A DNA stretch of 64,000 nucleotides from Gp6-AA40 sp963741135 (GTDB lineage: Bacteria > Acidobacteriota > Vicinamibacteria > Vicinamibacterales > UBA2999), in contig CAVUHC010000002.1 of the NCBI GenBank assembly GCA_963741135.1, positions 682,001 through 746,000 on the forward strand. The letters are read 5' to 3'. A model generated the notes under the pieces. It had not been told where the DNA came from. It worked only from the letters and a program-made list of their open reading frames with translations, and did no database searches. How positions within the stretch are numbered: the first letter of the stretch is position 1; each line of letters begins with the position of its first letter. Both the position numbers and the translations under genes were made by a program. Positions 42,969 to 52,636 of this stretch are shown here, piece by piece.

Positions 42969-44426
42969 ATGAAGCGACGGCATCTGGCATTTGTGGCGTT
43001 GGCGATTCTCCTCGGCGCCGCCGTTGCGGCTCAGCGACAGGCGGGTCATGAAAGCGCAGACAGCAGCAACATGCAGCTCGTCGGCCACGACGACCTCCAG
43101 GGACGCAGTGCGTATCAACCAGAGATCAAAAGGCAGGGTAATCGCTGGATCGCCTATGTGGGGCATCACGGCGGAAGCGCGATCAACCCGATCACGGGGA
43201 AGGAAGAGGCCCACGGCACCTCGATTGTCGACGTAACCGATCCGAAGAACCCGAAGTACCTGGCTCACATTCCGGGCCAGCCTCTAGGCGCCCCGATGCC
43301 GGGCATGCCCGGGATGGGCGAATCGGGTGGAGCGCAGATGGCGCGCGTGTGCAGCGGCGCCGAGCTGCCGCGCGCCGACAAGAGCAAGTTCTACCTGCTA
43401 CGCGCGTACGGCAACACCGCCGGATCCGCCCATGAGGTGTGGGACGTGACCGACCCGGCGAGGCCGAGCCGCATCAACGTGATCGTCGGCGGCCTCACCG
43501 GCACGCACAAGAGCTGGTGGGAATGCGACACCGGCATCGCGTATCTCGTCTCGGGACAACCGGGCTGGCGCGTGCCGCGCATGACGAAGATCTACGACAT
43601 GAGCGACCCGACGAAGCCCGTGTTCATCCGTGACTTCGGTCTGCCGGGGCACCAGCCTGGATCGACCGGGAAGCCGCCTGCTGACAACGGACTGCACGGT
43701 CCATTTTCCACCGGGCCGAAGGGCAACCGCGTCTACTTTGCGTATGGCTACGTGCAGGACGGCGTCGTCCAGATCGTCGATCGTGAAAAGCTCCTGAAGG
43801 GACCGGCAGAGCCCACCGAGGCCAACCTGCTGTACCCGCAAATCAGCCGGATGGATCTTCCGCCGAACGTCGGTGCGCACAATGTGTTTCCGCTGCTGGG
43901 CATGCCGATCGCGGAGTTCGCGAAGGAGAAAGACAACCGGCGGGACATGCTTGCCATCGTCGATGAAGCGATCGGTAATTGTTCGACAAGCGCGAGAGCC
44001 ATGATGTGGATCGCCGACATCACCACCGAGACGAGACCTTTCGGCGTGGCGAACTGGACCGTGGCCGAGGCGAGCGGCAACTACTGCGGAAAGGTCGGAC
44101 GCTTCGGGACGCATTCCACGAACGAGAACCTCACGCCGATCTATTACAACCGCGTGCTGTTCGTCGCGCACTTCAACGCCGGCGTACGCGCCGTCGACAT
44201 TCGGGATCCATTTCACCCGAAGGAAATCGCGTATTACGTCCCAGCCGTGACCGACAAGACGGCATGCGTGGCCGGACCGGCAGGCCAGCCGTGCGTCAAG
44301 GGCATTCAGACCAACAACGTCGAAGTGGACGATCGGGGCTATGTCTATGCCGCCGACCGCGCCGGCGCCGGCCTGCACATCCTCGAGCTAACCGGCACGG
44401 CGCGCCAGGTCGCCAATTTTCGCTGA
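42969..44426 (+). CDS. Exported LVIVD-repeat protein
   Basis: A 485-residue protein from an ATG after AAGGAG. Signal peptide about residues 1-21. Repeated blocks of the form [ILV]-[ILV]-D-[IV]-x-[DN]-P-x-x-P-x-x (S-I-V-D-V-T-D-P-K-N-P-K-Y near 86, E-V-W-D-V-T-D-P-A-R-P-S near 160, K-I-Y-D-M-S-D-P-T-K-P-V near 212, R-A-V-D-I-R-D-P-F-H-P-K near 416) mark a LVIVD-type beta-propeller. Such propellers bind ligands or proteins; no enzyme motif is seen. It stands between divergent and convergent neighbours and seems to be its own transcript. Confidence 0.85.
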   Translation: MKRRHLAFVALAILLGAAVAAQRQAGHESADSSNMQLVGHDDLQGRSAYQPEIKRQGNRWIAYVGHHGGSAINPITGKEEAHGTSIVDVTDPKNPKYLAHIPGQPLGAPMPGMPGMGESGGAQMARVCSGAELPRADKSKFYLLRAYGNTAGSAHEVWDVTDPARPSRINVIVGGLTGTHKSWWECDTGIAYLVSGQPGWRVPRMTKIYDMSDPTKPVFIRDFGLPGHQPGSTGKPPADNGLHGPFSTGPKGNRVYFAYGYVQDGVVQIVDREKLLKGPAEPTEANLLYPQISRMDLPPNVGAHNVFPLLGMPIAEFAKEKDNRRDMLAIVDEAIGNCSTSARAMMWIADITTETRPFGVANWTVAEASGNYCGKVGRFGTHSTNENLTPIYYNRVLFVAHFNAGVRAVDIRDPFHPKEIAYYVPAVTDKTACVAGPAGQPCVKGIQTNNVEVDDRGYVYAADRAGAGLHILELTGTARQVANFR

Positions 44427-44433
44427 CGCTCTT

Positions 44434-44460
44434 GATCCCTGATCCCCGATCCCCGATCCC
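44434..44460. repeat. Heptamer repeat GATCCC(C/T) x4
   Basis: Four near-perfect GATCCCN units right after the LVIVD gene. On the reverse strand this gives four runs of three or four G, again G-quadruplex compatible, as at 7499-7538. Confidence 0.7.
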
Positions 44461-44466
44461 TTCCGG

Positions 44467-44563
44467 ACGTAGCCACGGAGTCACGGAGACACGGAGAAAT
44501 CGTTTGAAAATAATCTCCGTGCCTCTGTGTCTCCGTGGCCCGTCGAACTGAAAAATCGCATTA
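44467..44563. repeat. REP-like palindromic repeat, copy B
   Basis: Ninety-seven bases, reverse complement of copy A at 21241-21336 with about two differences. It lies between the convergent LVIVD and paralog 5 genes and can fold into a long imperfect hairpin, so it may also terminate both transcripts. Confidence 0.85.
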
Positions 44564-44581
44564 GGCGACAGGTACGTAAAG

Positions 44582-45547
44582 TTACCTCCGGTACCACTCA
44601 TGGAGCTTGTCACCGGGTGGGACTTTGCGCGTGATGTCAACGATGATGGTGTCCCCTTCCCAGCGCTTCACTAGCTGCTGCTTGCGAAGATTTCCATACA
44701 GGAACTCTTCGACAAACTCGATGCAGCGGTACTCGAGGAGCTGAGCATTCGGTTCCAGGCGGCGATAGAGCGGCATCGCGATTCGCCAGGGACGCGTAAA
44801 GACTTTCGGATCTTCGATCGTCACTTCGTAGCGAATGGCGTCAGGAGTGATCGGCGTGAAGCGTTCAGTCAGATGCAACGCGTCGCTGTGAAAATTCCCG
44901 GCCCTGTCGAGCCAGTTCTTGCCGTTGAAACGGGTGACATCGACAACCAGCGTATCCCCCTCCCAGCGGCCGACCGAATGCCCCATATACGTATCGTCGG
45001 GTGGGGGCTCGACCGTATCGAGGTGGATGGTGCGAGCAGTGCTCGTAAACTCGTACGCCATCTGGATCTTGTTCGTACTCTGAACAATCTGAAAGGGGTA
45101 AGGCATGTACATCGCGCGTGGAATTCCCGGCAAATAACATTTGAGTTCCGGGTCGCGGTCAATCCAGTGTTCAGCATTTTCCTTTTTGATTGCCGCGGCT
45201 TCCGGTGTGTAGGGAATCTGTCCGTCGCCTTGTACGACGCCGATCGATCCCGGAACTCCGGCGGCCGCGCCGAGCGCGAGCACCGGTGCCGCGGGCACCT
45301 GCGCGAAGTCATAGGAATAGACGCCGCGTTGCGTCACCGCGCCCGGCCGCGCTTCGTGCGCCTGCAGATCCCAGTTAGCTTCGTTGAGCGCTTGCCAGAT
45401 ACCGCTGAAGTTGGGCTTGCCGTCCGATGTGCGTGGCGGTCGTGACGCTTGAGTCGACGTGCGTGTTACTGATACGGAGATGACGGCGCTCACAGCGGCC
45501 GCGGCAACTGCCAATCTAATGTTCGAGCCTCTGAGCCAGTGTCGCAT
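44582..45547 (-). CDS. Secreted protein of the W-E-G-D-T-L-V-V family (paralog 5)
   Basis: A 321-residue exported protein with hydrophobic signal about residues 10-33. N-block: P-P-R-T-S-D-G-K-P-N-F-S-G-I-W-Q-A-L. Core near residues 205-240: S-V-G-R-W-E-G-D-T-L-V-V-D-V and F-N-G-K-N-W-L-D-R-A-G-N-F-H-S-D-A-L-H, then E-V-T-I-E-D-P-K-V-F-T-R-P-W. The C-terminus has a second, degenerate core, K-R-W-E-G-D-T-I-I-V-D-I-T-R. It shares P-G-I-P-R and M-P-Y-P-F-Q-I with paralog 2, so the two are close relatives. It follows paralog 6 by 81 bases. Confidence 0.8.
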   Translation of the reverse strand: MRHWLRGSNIRLAVAAAAVSAVISVSVTRTSTQASRPPRTSDGKPNFSGIWQALNEANWDLQAHEARPGAVTQRGVYSYDFAQVPAAPVLALGAAAGVPGSIGVVQGDGQIPYTPEAAAIKKENAEHWIDRDPELKCYLPGIPRAMYMPYPFQIVQSTNKIQMAYEFTSTARTIHLDTVEPPPDDTYMGHSVGRWEGDTLVVDVTRFNGKNWLDRAGNFHSDALHLTERFTPITPDAIRYEVTIEDPKVFTRPWRIAMPLYRRLEPNAQLLEYRCIEFVEEFLYGNLRKQQLVKRWEGDTIIVDITRKVPPGDKLHEWYRR

Positions 45548-45628
45548 GACGATCTCTCCTTCTCGCGTTATCTCCTTCTCGCGACGCCCAGTTCCTCAGT
45601 TTTCAGTTCGAGCTATCTGGCCAACGGA

Positions 45629-46853
45629 TTACTGTCCTCCCCGCTGTCCGCAAACCCCAGCGCAAATCCTCCACATCCGGCCGTACACTGCTGTGGCCGG
45701 ATCGGGGCCGCGCTTCTCCGCGAAGGCGCGTTCTTCGATGCGCGCGCCGACGAGCAGTGCCGGCAGACCGTAGTTGCCCTCGTGACACCGGGGCTCCTTG
45801 TAGATCCGATTCGCCTGGTCGTTCTGCTTGTTGTATTCCTGCTTGACAGTCCACGATTTCGTCCACGTCGTTGGATCCTCGATCGTGACCGCGTACTCGA
45901 TCCTGTTCGCGTCGAGGCGTGTCCACCGTTCGACAAGATGCAGGTTTTCCTGGGACCCCTGGAAGTAGGACTTGGGGCTGAAATTGGTCACATCGACAAC
46001 GAGTGTCTTCCCCTCCCAGCGGCCGCGCGAGTCGCCCCACCACTGACGGACATCTGAGGGCAGATGCGGATTGCTGGTCACGGGGACAATGCGCTGCCAT
46101 CCCTGGCCCTGGCCGGTGTCGTAGAAAATCGACACGCTTTCAGGCGATTGCACAATCTGGAGGAAAAAGCCAGTATTGCCGCCAAAATCCGGCAGGACGG
46201 CGGCCATACACCGCTCCCCGTGGCCGCGATCCTCCGGACCGTCGGCTCGATTGATAACGCCGCCTCCGGCCCCGAGCCCGCCGGCCGCGCCGACTGTCAG
46301 GTAGTAAGGGGGCGTCTCCGCTCGTCTCGGAGATGGCGGCCCATATTTCCCGCCTTCGCAGCCGGGCAGCTTGTTCTTGCACAAATCTGTGGCTTGCACG
46401 AGGGCCAGCTGAAAATCTCGTATGGCGGCCCTCTTCTTCTGAGCCTCCGGAGTAAGAGCAGGAATTCTCCCGTCCGGCGGATCCACAATCAGCGACGTCC
46501 GGCGACCCATCGGCTTGTGCGTCGTGAAGATCGCCGCGTTGTACGCGCCGCCGACGTCCTGTTCGCTCCCCCGCTGGCGGCGGCTCTCGTCAGCTTCTCG
46601 ACCGATAGCGGTCGCTCGCAGCTTATCCAGTTCGGCTCGTTCCTCATCCGTAAAAAATTCTCTGTTGGCATACTCGGGCTGGGCGCTGCAAGGGTGTCTC
46701 GGCGTCGCTGGTCCAGATGCCCTGCAGGTCGGGTTCGCCCCATGGAGTAACCGTTTCGTTCGAGGCCTGGCCCGGCGCCAGTCTCAGGAGCGCAACCACG
46801 GCCACGATGACCACCGCTACACCGATCATCAACGCGAGAAATCGTCTGCTCAT
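45629..46853 (-). CDS. Secreted protein of the W-E-G-D-T-L-V-V family (paralog 6), one frame break
   Basis: Repaired length 407 residues. The ATG at 46853 follows AGGAGG. A membrane/signal helix covers about residues 5-24; N-block P-W-G-E-P-D-L-Q-G-I-W-T follows. Near 46676 an extra base in a short C run breaks the frame; removing it joins L-Q-R-P-A to E-Y-A-N-R-E-F-F-T-D-E-E-R-A. Core: S-R-G-R-W-E-G-K-T-L-V-V-D-V, N-F-S, E-N-L-H-L-V-E-R-W-T and I-E-D-P-T-T-W-T-K. The W-F-D-x-x-G-N motif is reduced to Y-F-Q. Longer N-terminal insert than the other copies. Forms a minus-strand pair with paralog 5. Confidence 0.75.
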
Positions 46854-47099
46854 CGGTACCTCCTGATGCCACATTGCCACCACGGATCCCCGGGATCAAA
46901 TCGCCCTGATGTTTGGCAGCCTCACCGTGGGCGTGTTCTATAGCGCCCTCGCGCGCCTGTCAAGCCGTCAGCGCGAAACGATTGGACCGGCAACCCTCCC
47001 GTGACGGCTGAAAGGGACGCTAGGATGAACGACGAAGATTGCCTCTCGACGGGCGACTACCGTTGCGGCGAAGGTTGAAGGCCTCCGACGTCAGACCCG

Positions 47100-47576
47100 T
47101 CACCGGTTCAGCTGCGGCTTCTGTGACGGGTACGGTGGAATGAACTCGAATGCGAAAATCTTGGCGATCCTCGATAAATCGGCGGCGTTGCGTGAGACGA
47201 GGATCGCGCCGATTTCGCGGCAGGATCGCGCAATGAGGATGTCGAACACGAAGCTTCGACGTACATCGCGAAGCACCAGACCCTCGTCAACGAGCGTTGC
47301 GAGTGTAGTTCCCAGCTCGTCCCACGCCGCGGGCGACGGATTCACGAGTCGACCGCGACGCACGTAGGGCGAGAGGATCTGCCGCTCCAGTGTGCGACGA
47401 TTCCTGGCACTTCCAGCGCCGGCCCGGAGTTCGGCCGCTACGACCGTGCTGAGATAAAGGCCCGGCGCGGCCCAGGCACAGAACTCCGCGAATGCGGCCG
47501 CCTCGGCATCCGTGCGGGATGCATCGACGAAACAGTTCGTGTCCAGCACGAACTTGCGGGACCCGCCGGCCGCCAT
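47100..47576 (-). CDS. vapC: VapC-type PIN-domain toxin
   Basis: A 158-residue PIN ribonuclease. The acidic metal-site residues are visible: D12 in V-L-D-T-N, E49 in V-A-A-E-L and D112 in F-D-I-L-I-A. It sits three bases downstream of the antitoxin gene, in the usual antitoxin-first order. Expected to cut RNA when released from the antitoxin. Length is within the normal range for VapC. Confidence 0.85.
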   Translation of the reverse strand: MAAGGSRKFVLDTNCFVDASRTDAEAAAFAEFCAWAAPGLYLSTVVAAELRAGAGSARNRRTLERQILSPYVRRGRLVNPSPAAWDELGTTLATLVDEGLVLRDVRRSFVFDILIARSCREIGAILVSRNAADLSRIAKIFAFEFIPPYPSQKPQLNR

Positions 47577-47579
47577 TCG

Positions 47580-47852
47580 TCAGTCGATGCGCGAAAGAGT
47601 GAGACCACGCAATGCCCGGGCGCCCTGCACGAGGTCTTTCCTGAACCCCACCAGATCCAGGGCCATTTCCACCGCCTCTCGCTCGCTAGATGCTCCGAGC
47701 GACGCCCGCGCTTCGTCGAGGAGCCGCGGATCGAGCCAGAAGGCCTTGCGTACCTTTCCGATCCTTGTCGCTCGCGCGCCCGAGGCCCCCCCACGGGATC
47801 GAGTTGCCTTTGTGCGAGTCGACGACCGCCCGCGGCGGGTTGATGGTGGCAT
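47580..47852 (-). CDS. vapB: VapB-type antitoxin
   Basis: A 90-residue protein from the ATG at 47852, preceded by GTGGAGG. The first 35 residues are Arg/Ser/Thr-rich and probably flexible; the C-terminal part L-D-E-A-R-A-S-L-G-A-S-S-E-R-E-A-V-E-M-A-L resembles the ribbon-helix-helix or VapB_antitoxin core, followed by a toxin-binding tail. Its frame extends upstream, but the ribosome binding site decides the start. Pairs with the PIN toxin downstream. Confidence 0.8.
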   Translation of the reverse strand: MPPSTRRGRSSTRTKATRSRGGASGARATRIGKVRKAFWLDPRLLDEARASLGASSEREAVEMALDLVGFRKDLVQGARALRGLTLSRID

Positions 47853-47938
47853 ATGTCCTCCACTTCGTACGCCACAGAGTACCACATCGTGCGTACGATC
47901 GTGTGAATCGGTCTTGACGCACCTGCACTCGCCGATGA

Positions 47939-49738
47939 TCACGGCCGCAGTACATATGCGGGAGCCGTCGTGTTCTGTCCCTTCTCGCAGCACCCCGCCA
48001 GGAAGTTGGGCCGGTATGGATTGGTGAGACTGTTGTTGCCGGGAGGAATCCGTCCGACTTTCGCTGTTCCGTTGATACGCGCGAGCACGCGATCGCGCGC
48101 CTGCTCAATCTGCCGCAGCAACGCGTCCACGTTCCACCCCACGAGCGCACCCTTCCAGTAGACCACCTTCCCCGCGATCAGCACGTCGCGCACGTGCCTG
48201 GGATTCATCATCGTCACGATCGTGCCGGGCACATTGTTCATCGGCCACGTGTTGATGCTGCGCGCGTCGAGGACGATGACGTCGGCTTCCTTGCCAGGAG
48301 TGAGCGTGCCAACCTTGTCGAGGACGCGGTTGGACGCCGCGCCCGCGATGGTTGCCATCTCGATGACCTGACGGGACGTGACGACTTGCGGGACTGGCAG
48401 ATTACCGGGGTTGCTCTCGGGAAAGGCGAGGTCGTTCGCCAACGCGCGCTGCAGGCAGAATGCGCCCCGCATCAGGGAGAAGGGATCAGTCGTCATGTTC
48501 GTGTCGACGTCGGGGCTGAGGCTGGGCAGGATGCCGTGATCGAGCGCCTGCTGAAACGGCGGCATCCCGTGCCGCATCTGCATCTCGATGAGCGTGGCAA
48601 TGGAGACGTGGGCGCCCCTGTCGCGCCAGATCTCCCACGCTTTCGATTGGTTCGCCTTCGGGTAGCCGTGCGAGCCGTAACTGATCTGAGCGAGCGGTTC
48701 GTCCTGCCAGCGTGTGCAGTGGATGAAGGTGACATCTGACCAGTCGTTTCCGTTTCTGGCGTCGGCTGCCGCATTGATCACCACGCTCGAACCGCCAACG
48801 TTGTGGTTGTGGATCGATGCGCCAAACGTCCGCGCCAGCTGCCATCCGGTGAAGTCGGCGCCGGGGGCCGCAGGGCCCGGACCGCCGCCGAAGCCGAGCG
48901 TCACCAACTGATCCTTCGAGCTGAAATACGTTTTCGCGATGCGACCGATCCCCTTCGTCGTGTCGTTCATGGCGCCGGGGAATTCGTACGGGATGCCCTC
49001 GCCAGTTCGGTTGATCCCTCCGGTGTAGGCATAGACCGATCGCCGGCCCGAATCCATCAGGCCCTTGATCATCGCGTCGGTGTGTTCGGGCGTGTGAGAA
49101 GACTGCGAGGTGTCGGTTCCGGTGGTGATGCCCTCGCTGATCTCGCTGAGGCATGCGACGAGCTCCGAGATGTAACAGTCCTCGGGGTCGTACGGGGCAC
49201 GGCCCAGGTCCCACACCACAGTGTTCGGATTCGCCGGATCGGTGATGCGTCCCGCCGTCCAGATGTTCTGAACGACCGACCCGTAGCTCTCCTGCGGCCA
49301 GGCGCCCGCGAGCAGTCCATCCGGGATCATGCTGCGCTGTAACGTTTCGTACTGGTGATGGTGCGTCGTGATGAAGCCGGGCATGACGATCGTGCCGGAG
49401 CAGTCGACGATCTCGGCATCGCCGGCGGATACGTTTGGTCCGATCTCGGCGATCCTCGTCCCATCGATCAGGACGTCGGCTTTTTCGAAGTCGCCCACCT
49501 TCGGGTCGAGGCTGAGCACGACGCCGCCGCGCAGCAGGATGCGGCGCCTCCGGCCGTCGCCGACCAGACCCTGGAGGTCTGCCGGGGTCGCCGAGCGCAG
49601 GCCCCCGAGTTGTCCCGGACTCGTGGTGTCGGATGGCGGCCTGCAGGCGACGGTCGCGATCGTGGTCCCGGCCAGCCCCGCTGCGCCAGCCCGGATGAAA
49701 TCGCGCCGACTCGTGCGGCCGCGCAGATTCTCAGACAT
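47939..49738 (-). CDS. Tat-exported amidohydrolase family lipoprotein
   Basis: A 599-residue protein. Twin-arginine signal R11-R12-D-F-I with a hydrophobic region and T-V-A-C, a possible lipobox, near residue 32. The metal-dependent hydrolase domain begins I-V-M-P-G-F-I-T-T-H-H-H (H126-H128 region, the first metal ligands) and has H-N-H and D-V-D-T-N-M-T-T motifs later. G-T-L-T-P-G-K-E-A-D-V-I-V-L-D near residue 495 is the typical closing block of cytosine-deaminase/imidazolonepropionase-like amidohydrolases. Substrate unknown. Divergent from the arylsulfatase gene. Confidence 0.87.
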   Translation of the reverse strand: MSENLRGRTSRRDFIRAGAAGLAGTTIATVACRPPSDTTSPGQLGGLRSATPADLQGLVGDGRRRRILLRGGVVLSLDPKVGDFEKADVLIDGTRIAEIGPNVSAGDAEIVDCSGTIVMPGFITTHHHQYETLQRSMIPDGLLAGAWPQESYGSVVQNIWTAGRITDPANPNTVVWDLGRAPYDPEDCYISELVACLSEISEGITTGTDTSQSSHTPEHTDAMIKGLMDSGRRSVYAYTGGINRTGEGIPYEFPGAMNDTTKGIGRIAKTYFSSKDQLVTLGFGGGPGPAAPGADFTGWQLARTFGASIHNHNVGGSSVVINAAADARNGNDWSDVTFIHCTRWQDEPLAQISYGSHGYPKANQSKAWEIWRDRGAHVSIATLIEMQMRHGMPPFQQALDHGILPSLSPDVDTNMTTDPFSLMRGAFCLQRALANDLAFPESNPGNLPVPQVVTSRQVIEMATIAGAASNRVLDKVGTLTPGKEADVIVLDARSINTWPMNNVPGTIVTMMNPRHVRDVLIAGKVVYWKGALVGWNVDALLRQIEQARDRVLARINGTAKVGRIPPGNNSLTNPYRPNFLAGCCEKGQNTTAPAYVLRP

Positions 49739-50065
49739 GGTCGACCTCCGCTCGGGTTACCTGTGATGCTCTGGTATTCGGACTGACGCGCACGGCCAGG
49801 AAATGACGTGGACGGAACTCGATCGGCCCAAGGCCAAACGACCCCGCGCCAGTATAGACATTCCGCGGATTCATGCTGTCCCAGGTCTCCGCAAGCCCGT
49901 TCCTCGCTTTGCCGAATGTGCATAGCTCACTCCTGAAGCATCGGGAAGTCTAGACGCTGCCGCTGTGCATGGCTGGGCGCGCCGAATAAACGCCGTGCCC
50001 GATCGGTCGTGATCCGTCGCGCGCGCGTCTCGCCCCGATAAATGTCCCTGTGAAGGAGGATCGAC
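49739..50065. other. 327-base divergent spacer
   Basis: Between the amidohydrolase and arylsulfatase genes. No coding sequence recognised; promoters for both genes must be here. GAAGGAGGATCGAC before 50066 is the sulfatase ribosome binding site. Confidence 0.5.
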
Positions 50066-52397
50066 ATGGCTCGTCCGTTCAAAGGCACCATCAATCTTGA
50101 CGTCCGCGACTCGAAGCCTGACTGGTCGGCATTTCTCGCCGACAAAGCGCCGAAGGATGCGCCCAACGTCCTCGTCGTGCTCTACGACGACACGGGCCTG
50201 GCCGCATGGTCGCCGTTCGGCGGCCGCATCAACATGCCCACGCTCCAGCGGCTCGCCGACCACGGCCTCATGTACTCCCAGTGGCACACCACCGCGTTGT
50301 GCTCGCCGACGCGCTCGTGCTTCCTCACCGGGCGCAACCATCATCAGAACGGCTTCGCCTCCATCTCGGAAAATGCCAGCGGTTTCCCCGGCTACAACTC
50401 GCATCTGCCCCCCGAGAACGCGCCGATGGCGAAGGTCCTGCGCGACGCGGGCTGGAGCACGTTCTGGATCGGGAAGAACCACACCACGCCGATCGACGAG
50501 TTCACGATGGGCGCATCGAAGAAGAACTGGCCGCTCGGCCAGGGGTACGATCGCTTCTACGGCTTCATGGGCGGGGAAACCAACAACTGGTTCCCCGACC
50601 TGGTCGAGGACAATCACTTCGTCAATCAGCCGTACTTGCCGGAGGAGGGCTATCACCTGTCGAAGGACCTCACCGACAAGGCCTTGAGCTTCATCCGAGA
50701 CGCCAAGCAGTCCGAACCGGACAAACCCTGGTACCTCTGGTTCAACCCTGGCGCGAACCACGCCCCGCATCACGCGCCACAGGAATACATCGACAAGTAC
50801 AAGGGCAAATTCGACGACGGCTACGAGACGTATCGTACGTGGGTGCTTCCGCGCATGATCGCGAAGGGCATTCTGCCGGAGGGCACCGAGCTGACCCCAA
50901 TCAATCCGATGCCGGAAGGCCGGTACACAGAAGCGGACGCAGTACGTCCGTGGGACTCGCTGTCCGCCGACGAGAAGAAGCTGTTCTGCCGGATGGCAGA
51001 AGTGTACGCCGGCTTTTCCGAGTACACGGACATGCAGGTCGGGCGGATCATCCAGTACCTCGAGGACTCGGGGCAGCTCGACAACACGCTGATTCTCTAT
51101 TGCGCCGACAATGGTGCCTCGGGGGAAGGCAGTCCGAACGGATCGGTGAACGAGGGTAAGTTCTTCAACGGCTATCCAGACGAGATCAAGGAAAACATGG
51201 CCTTGCTCGACAAGCTCGGGAGCCCTGACACGTATGGGCACTACCCAACGGGCTGGGCGGTCGCGTTTTCCACGCCCTTCCGGATGTTCAAGCGTTACAC
51301 GTATAACGGCGGCGTTTGCGATCCGCTGGTCATCTCATGGCCGAAAGGGATCAAGGCGCGCGGCAAGGTCCGCGATCAGTATCACCACGTGACCGACATC
51401 GTGCCGACCATCCTCGACTGCTGCGGCGTCCAGATGCCGAAGACCGTCGATGGCGTCGAGCAGACGCCGCTGGTGGGCGTGTCGATGCGTTACACGTTCG
51501 ACGACGCGAAGGCACCGACGCGGCGGGTGACGCAGTACTACGAGATGCTCGGCAGCCGCGGCATCTGGCACAAAGGCTGGAAAGCGGTCACCGACCACGG
51601 CCCGTTCAGCGGCCTCGGCAACTTCGACAAGGACCGCTGGCTGCTGTTCCACACCGACGAGGATCGCGCCGAAGCGCACGACCTCGCGGCTCAGCACCCT
51701 GAGAAAGTGAAAGAGCTGGTCGCCCTCTGGTTCGAAGAAGCGAAGAAATACAACGTCCTGCCGTTGATTGACTACTCGGTTGAAAAGGACCTCCAGAAGA
51801 TTCTCGATCTCGAGTACCACATCCCGATCACACCGAGCGGCACGTACACGCTACTACCCGGGCACGCTCCCCGTTCCGGAGCGCTCAGTTGCGAACACGC
51901 ACGCCGTCTCGTACAAGGTCCTGGCCGAGATCGACGTGACGAAGGACGCGGAGGGCGTCATCTTCGCCAACGGTTCGCGCTTTGGCGGGCACACGCTGTT
52001 CATCAAGGATCGGAAGTTGACCTACTGCTACAACTTCCTCGGCATCCCGCCGGAACAATGCGTGACAGCCAGCGCACCATCGCCCGGCAAGCACGTCGTC
52101 GGCGTCGAATTCGCGAAGGAGCGGAAGGGCGAGCACCAGGAATTTTATGGTCCGCTCAAGCTGTACGTGGACGACAAGGTCGTCGCTCAACGTGAGATTC
52201 GCACGATGACCGGCCACTTCTCCCTGTGCGGCGAGGGACTGTGCGTCGGCTACGACAGCAGCGATCCGGTCAGCAGCGAGTATGGAGCGAAGTTCGAGTT
52301 CATCGGCGGCACCATTACCAAGGTCGTGTTCGACGTGGCGGACGATGCCTACGTCGACGTCGAGCGGCACATGCAGGCGGCGCTCGCCCGTGACTAG
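50066..52397 (+). CDS. Type I arylsulfatase, one frame break
   Basis: Repaired length 776 residues. The formylglycine motif C79-S-P-T-R83 is intact, followed by L-T-G-R-N; the metal motif is V-V-L-Y-D-D near residue 38 and D-N-G-A-S-G-E near 350. No signal peptide is visible, so activity may be cytoplasmic or export may use another route. The frame breaks near 51851: deleting one base joins T-Y-T to Y-Y-P-G-T-L-P-V-P and a C-terminal beta domain that ends at 52397. The large enzyme resembles the sulfatases of about 780 residues common in soil bacteria. It would hydrolyse sulfate esters. Confidence 0.88.
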
Positions 52398-52506
52398 AGA
52401 CTGAAAGGGACCTCCATCGCCGCGCTCCTCATCTCGTGGAGCGCGGCATGGCCCGGACCCAGTTGCTGGCAACCACACACTACCAACCTGCCGTATAATC
52501 CCGCCG

Positions 52507-52636
52507 TTCAAGATTCTTCCCGAGTCGTTGCTGCCGATACTGACCGGCGCGCGAAGCGGAAGTGCTCGCGTCACTCAATCATCCGAACATCTGCTGCGCC
52601 CCGGCAACCGAACTGGGCGCGCTGGAAGGCGAAACT
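52507..52636 (+). pseudogene. Remnant of a serine/threonine protein kinase domain
   Basis: F-K-I-L-P-E-S (52507-52527) matches the beta-3 region of bacterial Ser/Thr kinases (V-A-I-K-V-L-P-E); after a frame change E-A-E-V-L-A-S-L-N-H-P-N-I (52553-52591) matches helix C and the conserved H-P-N-I. No glycine loop, catalytic loop or further domain follows. The second part is in frame with the propeller gene ATG at 52637. Confidence 0.6.

Noticed and set aside
49871..51241. A 456-codon minus-strand frame opposite the arylsulfatase
   Set aside because: Antisense shadow; the sulfatase frame holds the conserved catalytic motifs.
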